Source: DATAFT01 sp035544635
Lineage (GTDB): Bacteria; Acidobacteriota; Thermoanaerobaculia; Multivoradales; Multivoraceae
Assembly: GCA_035544635.1 (NCBI GenBank)
Contig: DATKDQ010000391.1
Location: forward strand, 1-9,669
DNA length: 9,669 nt
Direction of reading: 5' to 3'
Below are positions 6,751 through 9,669 of this stretch, piece after piece (position 1 is the stretch's first letter; each line of letters starts with the position of its first letter). The position numbers and the translations under genes are program-made. The notes under the pieces are model-generated. The model saw nothing but the letters and a program-made list of their open reading frames with translations. It was not told where the DNA came from and did not search any database.

Positions 6751-8268
6751 TCACGGTTCCGGCGGCGGCACCAACATCTCGAGCTTCTCGCGCTTCGCCG
6801 CGGCCTGTCGTATCACCTCCTCGGCGTCGAGCGTCAGCACCCGGCCGTCCCGCACGACGACCCGCCCCTCGACGATCACCGTCTCGACGTCGGACGCCTT
6901 GGTCGCGTACACCAGAAGCGAGTAGGGGTTGGGCATCGGCCGCTGCGGCTGCTGATGCAAACCGCCGACCGAGACCACCACCAGATCGGCCCGCTTGCCG
7001 GGCTCGAGCGATCCGATCTCGCCGTCCAGGTCGATCGCACGTGCGCCCTCGATGGTGGCCATCGCCAGCGCCTGTCGCGCGTCGAGCACCTTGGGATCGC
7101 CGGTTTGGAGCTTGTGGAGCTTGGCCGCGGTGTCGATCTCGTCCCAGAGGTCGAGGTCGTTGTTCGAGGCGGCGCCGTCGGTGCCGATCCCCACCGCCAC
7201 GCCGGCCGCGATCATCGCGGGCACCGGAGCCGCGCCGGCGCCGACCTTCATGTTCGACTGCGGGCAGTGGGCGACGCCGACGCCGCGCCGCGCCAGGAGC
7301 GCGATCTCCGCGGGCGACGCGACCACGACGTGCGCGCCGAGCAGGCGATGGTCGAGGACGCCCAGCGCCTCGAGCGCCTCGATCGACGTCGTGCCGGTGC
7401 GCGCGCGCACCCGCTCGATCTCGGAGCGATCCTCCGAAAGGTGGGTGAGGAGCGGCACGTCGAGCTCACGGGCGAGGGCGTGCGCCGCCGTCATCTGCTC
7501 CGCCGTCAAGGTGTAGAGCGCATGCGGCGCCACCGCCGGGACGATCCGCGGATGGCCGCGCCAGCGCTCGGCCAGCCTGCGGGCGGCAGCCATCGCCTCC
7601 TCGGCGGTCGCGAAGTCGGGCGCCGGAAAGCCGATCACGGTCTGGCCGAGAACGCCGCGCATACCGCAGCGCTCGACCTCCTCGGCGACGGCGTCCTCGT
7701 AGTAGTAGAGGTCGACCATCGTGGTGGTGCCGCCGAGCAGCATCTCGAGGCACGCCAGCCGCGTGCCGACGCGCACGAAGTCCTCGTCGACGTGCTCGGC
7801 TTCCGCCGGGAAGATGTAGCGCTCGAGCCACTCCAGGAGGTCGAGGTCGTCGACCAGGCCGCGAAAGAGGACCATGGCGGCGTGGGTGTGGGCGTTGATC
7901 AGGCCGGGGAGGACGATGCCGCCGCGGGCGTCGATGCGCTCCGCGCCCGCATGCGCCGCCTCGACCTCCGCCGCGGTTCCGACCGCGGCGATGCGCCCAT
8001 CGACGATCGCGACCGCGCCGCGCTCGATCACGGTGCGCTTCGCATCCATGGTGACGACCGTGCCGTTGGTGACCACCAGCGCCGCGTCGTCCAGCTCGCC
8101 GGCAGGCGTGGGCTCCGGTGCCCGACTCCGCGTCGGGGTCGCGCTCTCGGCGCTCGACCCGACCGTGCCGGGGTCGCCGCCGCGCGGTGACGACTGGCAC
8201 CCCGCGAGGGCGATGAGCAGCGCGAGTGCCGTTGCCGCGAGACCGCCGGCGCGAAGGTGGAGGTGCAT
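6751..8268 (-). CDS. Lipoprotein amidohydrolase, MTA/SAH deaminase-like
   Basis: A 505-residue member of the amidohydrolase superfamily closest to MtaD/TrzN-type deaminases, which remove the amino group from 5'-methylthioadenosine, S-adenosylhomocysteine or related adenosyl compounds. Metal and catalytic residues are in place: HTH (His127, His129) in GLINAHTHAAM, His249 in APHALYT, His276 in THLSED and Asp364 in GTDGAASNNDLDL. The C-terminus (GSLEPGKRADLVVVSVGG) is typical. Unusually, it begins with a lipoprotein signal: MHLHLRAGG, a hydrophobic run, and lipobox LAGC with Cys24, then a Ser/Pro/Thr-rich linker to about residue 57. The enzyme should therefore face the periplasm or outer membrane. 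The ATG at 8268 has GGAGA seven bases upstream; an in-frame ATG at 8301 would lengthen the signal. The exact substrate (MTA, SAH, 5'-deoxyadenosine, a triazine or guanine-like base) is not determined. Confidence 0.92.
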   Translation of the reverse strand: MHLHLRAGGLAATALALLIALAGCQSSPRGGDPGTVGSSAESATPTRSRAPEPTPAGELDDAALVVTNGTVVTMDAKRTVIERGAVAIVDGRIAAVGTAAEVEAAHAGAERIDARGGIVLPGLINAHTHAAMVLFRGLVDDLDLLEWLERYIFPAEAEHVDEDFVRVGTRLACLEMLLGGTTTMVDLYYYEDAVAEEVERCGMRGVLGQTVIGFPAPDFATAEEAMAAARRLAERWRGHPRIVPAVAPHALYTLTAEQMTAAHALARELDVPLLTHLSEDRSEIERVRARTGTTSIEALEALGVLDHRLLGAHVVVASPAEIALLARRGVGVAHCPQSNMKVGAGAAPVPAMIAAGVAVGIGTDGAASNNDLDLWDEIDTAAKLHKLQTGDPKVLDARQALAMATIEGARAIDLDGEIGSLEPGKRADLVVVSVGGLHQQPQRPMPNPYSLLVYATKASDVETVIVEGRVVVRDGRVLTLDAEEVIRQAAAKREKLEMLVPPPEP

Positions 8269-8300
8269 TCCGAGATCTCCGATCCAGGCGTCGTCGAGCA

Positions 8301-8422
8301 TCACGCCGCGAGAGGATCGCGGACGCGAAGCCCGGACAGGCTCACGAAGGCGCGATCGTGAGTCCACATCTCGTTGGCGCGCCACTCCAGTTCCGCCACG
8401 CCAACCGGTCGGGCGATCGCGA
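8301..8422 (-). pseudogene. C-terminal remnant of a second PIN-domain protein
   Basis: The minus frame ending at TGA 8303-8301 reads ANEMWTHDRAFVSLSGL then RVRDPLAA, which resembles the C-terminus of a VapC subfamily (xxLWTxDRDFARxxGLRxRDPL). The Asp of THDR would be the last PIN metal ligand. The preceding residues (IAIARPVGVAELEW) fit a PIN helix only loosely. Only about 40 codons remain before the neighbouring vapC-like stop codon at 8425-8423, so there is no room for the rest of the domain. No start codon or ribosome-binding site is evident. A remnant is the likeliest reading; chance similarity over this short length cannot be ruled out. Confidence 0.5.
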
Positions 8423-8650
8423 TCAGGCGGGAAGCAGGAACCGGCACCTCGGACCCGTCGCTCGGGAGAGGCGTCGATCGAGAGAGGCGAAGGGCAGCTC
8501 CAGCGCCTCGGCGACCGCAACGTACCAGGAATCGTAGCTCGTGAGATTGCGCCGCAGCTCCCAGACCCGCGCCGCGAACGGCTCGAACGGGAACAGCGCG
8601 ATCTCCAGGCACAGATCCTCGTGCGCCGCCGTGGCCTCGAGCCGGGTCAT
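8423..8650 (-). pseudogene. N-terminally truncated VapC-like PIN-domain toxin
   Basis: This 75-residue frame encodes the C-terminal part of a PIN-domain ribonuclease of the VapC type: PFAARVWELRRNLTSYDSWY, then VAVAEALELPFASLDRRL and SRATGPRCRF. Two PIN acidic residues are present, the Asp in TSYDSWY and the Asp in SLDRR. The first half of the domain is missing: full VapC proteins are about 125-140 residues and start near a VVDASV motif holding the first catalytic Asp. An in-frame TAG lies 13 codons upstream of the ATG at 8650, so the missing part is not simply an overlooked start. No vapB antitoxin gene is present; the position it should occupy holds the divergent DUF2911 promoter region. 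Probably an inactive remnant, although a weak GGAAAG before the ATG could allow translation. Confidence 0.72.
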
Positions 8651-8669
8651 CGTACGCCACTTTCCGTTG

Positions 8670-8692
8670 TATCGTTGCGCCGCAACCTATCG
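8670..8692 (+). promoter_or_regulatory. Palindrome framed by direct repeats in the DUF2911 leader
   Basis: GTTGCG-C-CGCAAC (8674-8686) is a perfect 6-bp inverted repeat around one base. It is framed by two copies of TATCG (8670-8674 and 8688-8692). It ends just before the strong ribosome-binding site GAGGAGG (8692-8698) of the gene at 8704. It could be an operator for a dimeric repressor or a small leader hairpin. No confident -35/-10 pair was found around it. Confidence 0.35.
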
Positions 8693-8703
8693 AGGAGGAC
8701 GAA

Positions 8704-9315
8704 ATGCGGTTCGCACGACTTGCACTGCAGGCTGGGCTCGGGCTCGCCGGGATCGCCGCCCTGGGCGTCTTCACGCCGCCGGTCGCCGCACAGGACCTTC
8801 ACCCCTCGCGCCGTCCCAGCCCGATGGGAATGGCTCGGATCATGGTCGGCGACACCTACCTGCGCGTCGTCTACAGCCGCCCCTACGAGCGCGGGCGCGA
8901 CAACATCTTCGGCACCAAGGAGAGCGGCGCGGTCGTCCCGTACGGTGAGGTCTGGCGCACCGGGGCCAACGAGGCCACCGAGATCACCGTGACCGGAGAC
9001 ATTCTGGTGGCCGGGAAGCCACTCGCGGCCGGGACCTACTCCCTGTTCACGACGCCCGGCCCGCAGGAATGGAAGATCCATTTCAACCGTGAGCTCGGCC
9101 TCGACGGTGCCGGCCGCTTCGACGAGGCCACCGAGACCTTCTCGCCCATCGACGTCGCGGCCACCGACGCGCTGACCATCACCGTGGCGGCGTCGGCGAT
9201 CCAGGGTGAGAAGGTCGAGCAGCTCACGATCGCGTTCGAGCCCGCCGCGGGCGGCGCCGACATGGTGCTGCGGTGGATCACGACCGAGGTCAGGGTGCCG
9301 ATGAAGGTCGACTGA
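8704..9315 (+). CDS. Secreted DUF2911-domain protein
   Basis: A 203-residue exported protein. Residues 1-29 form a Sec signal peptide (LGLAGIAALGVFTPPVAA, cut before QDLHPS). The mature part is one DUF2911 domain: PSPMGMARIMVGDTYLRVVY (39-58), SRPYERGRDNIFG, the hallmark VPYGEVWRTGANEATE (78-93), LAAGTYSLFTTPGPQEWKI and the closing LRWITTEVRVPMKV. The family is common in Bacteroidota, Acidobacteriota and Gemmatimonadota and has no established function. Translation should be efficient: GAGGAGG sits five bases before the ATG. It is transcribed away from the PIN remnants, and its promoter probably lies in the short gap at 8651-8703 or inside the decayed toxin gene. No terminator was recognised after the stop codon. 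Confidence 0.94.
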   Translation: MRFARLALQAGLGLAGIAALGVFTPPVAAQDLHPSRRPSPMGMARIMVGDTYLRVVYSRPYERGRDNIFGTKESGAVVPYGEVWRTGANEATEITVTGDILVAGKPLAAGTYSLFTTPGPQEWKIHFNRELGLDGAGRFDEATETFSPIDVAATDALTITVAASAIQGEKVEQLTIAFEPAAGGADMVLRWITTEVRVPMKVD

Positions 9316-9484
9316 TCGAGGACGTTCCCACGCCACGATCGACCGTTCGGCCAGCGTCGAGCCCCACAACCCCCGAGAACACGCCTCGAAAAAGTAGAGC
9401 GAAGTGTCAGAAATCGCGAGTCTCGAGCAACTATAGAAGTGAGGATCGCAAGACTCCATCGCAGGCGCTTCACGCGCTTACCAC

Positions 9485-9504
9485 CGGCGGGTCCCCGCCC
9501 GCCG
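9485..9504 (+). other. Short GC-rich hairpin in the leader of the lipoprotein gene
   Basis: CGGCGGG and CCCGCCG form a perfect 7-bp stem around a six-base loop, ending 36 bases before the ATG at 9541. No T-tract follows on the plus strand, so it is not an intrinsic terminator for the DUF2911 gene. It may shape the leader of the downstream gene. The rest of 9316-9540 shows no gene; CTATAG near 9430 resembles a -10 box but has no clear -35. Confidence 0.4.
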
Positions 9505-9540
9505 CAGAAGAGAGGAGGGGGAGGAAGCAGAGGAGGCCTC

Positions 9541-9669
9541 ATGGCTGCTCGATTCTCCACCGCCGGGGCGCTTCGCTCGACTCCGACGCTCGCTGCCCTG
9601 GCCGCCTTCTCGACACTCTCGACCCTCCTCTTCGCCGCCGCCTGCGGCGATCGCGGGTCGAGCGAGCCT
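9541..9669 (+). CDS. Start of a lipoprotein gene, cut by the right edge
   Basis: Forty-three codons run open to the end of the window. They encode a lipoprotein signal peptide: a short basic start (MAAR...LR), a hydrophobic core (LAALAAFSTLSTLLFAAA) and a lipobox-like AAAC with Cys35, followed by GDRGSSEP, the flexible linker usual after the lipidated cysteine. AGAGGAGG lies four bases before the ATG, which supports this start. The mature protein is outside the window, so its role is unknown. It shares a strand with the DUF2911 gene but is 225 bp away, so it probably has its own promoter. Confidence 0.8.
   Translation, partial: MAARFSTAGALRSTPTLAALAAFSTLSTLLFAAACGDRGSSEP

Noticed and set aside
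6520..8190. Plus-strand open frame of about 556 codons opposite the amidohydrolase
   Set aside because: No domain or credible ribosome-binding site; the minus strand encodes a complete amidohydrolase with all metal ligands.

Overview
This is a GC-rich stretch from a Gram-negative bacterium. A TonB-dependent outer-membrane receptor, two lipoprotein signal peptides and a Sec signal peptide all imply an outer membrane and periplasm. The mix of a DUF2911 protein, a lipoprotein amidohydrolase, a B12/radical SAM DUF4070 protein and decayed PIN toxins would fit a soil or sediment lineage such as Acidobacteriota, Myxococcota or Binatota. The sequence alone does not settle the phylum.

Layout, left to right. 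(a) 1-1337, minus strand: a small envelope-stress group. A DUF883 (YqjD/ElaB-like) protein is followed after 19 bp by a GlsB/YeaQ membrane protein. After a 649-bp gap rich in inverted repeats, a start codon at the left edge begins MNWE, the usual opening of CsbD proteins. The gap holds a convincing minus-strand intrinsic terminator (354-421). (b) 1338-1650: no clear gene. (c) About 1651-1897, minus: the 3' end of a cheB-like methylesterase, 5'-truncated and frameshifted. (d) 1896-8268, minus: three large genes, transcribed in the order periplasmic lipoprotein amidohydrolase (MtaD-like deaminase), TonB-dependent receptor, cobalamin-binding radical SAM protein, with gaps of 105 and 139 bp. (e) 8301-8650, minus: remnants of two PIN-domain (VapC-type) toxins and no antitoxin. 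(f) 8704-9315, plus: a secreted DUF2911 protein. (g) 9541 to the right edge, plus: the start of a lipoprotein gene.

Working together: the DUF883, GlsB and possible CsbD genes are a familiar stress-response combination. The deaminase, receptor and radical SAM genes share a strand and may be co-transcribed. A link through cobalamin uptake and adenosyl by-products (5'-deoxyadenosine, S-adenosylhomocysteine) is chemically attractive, but the deaminase appears to sit outside the cytoplasm, so this stays a hypothesis. Three decayed gene ends (one CheB, two PIN) flank the large-gene block on both sides, which suggests rearrangement at its borders. I found no rRNA, tRNA, CRISPR array, insertion sequence or origin. 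I see no clearly novel multi-gene system. The most unusual items are the lipoprotein deaminase, the unassigned C-terminal extension of the radical SAM protein, and the structured region before the terminator.
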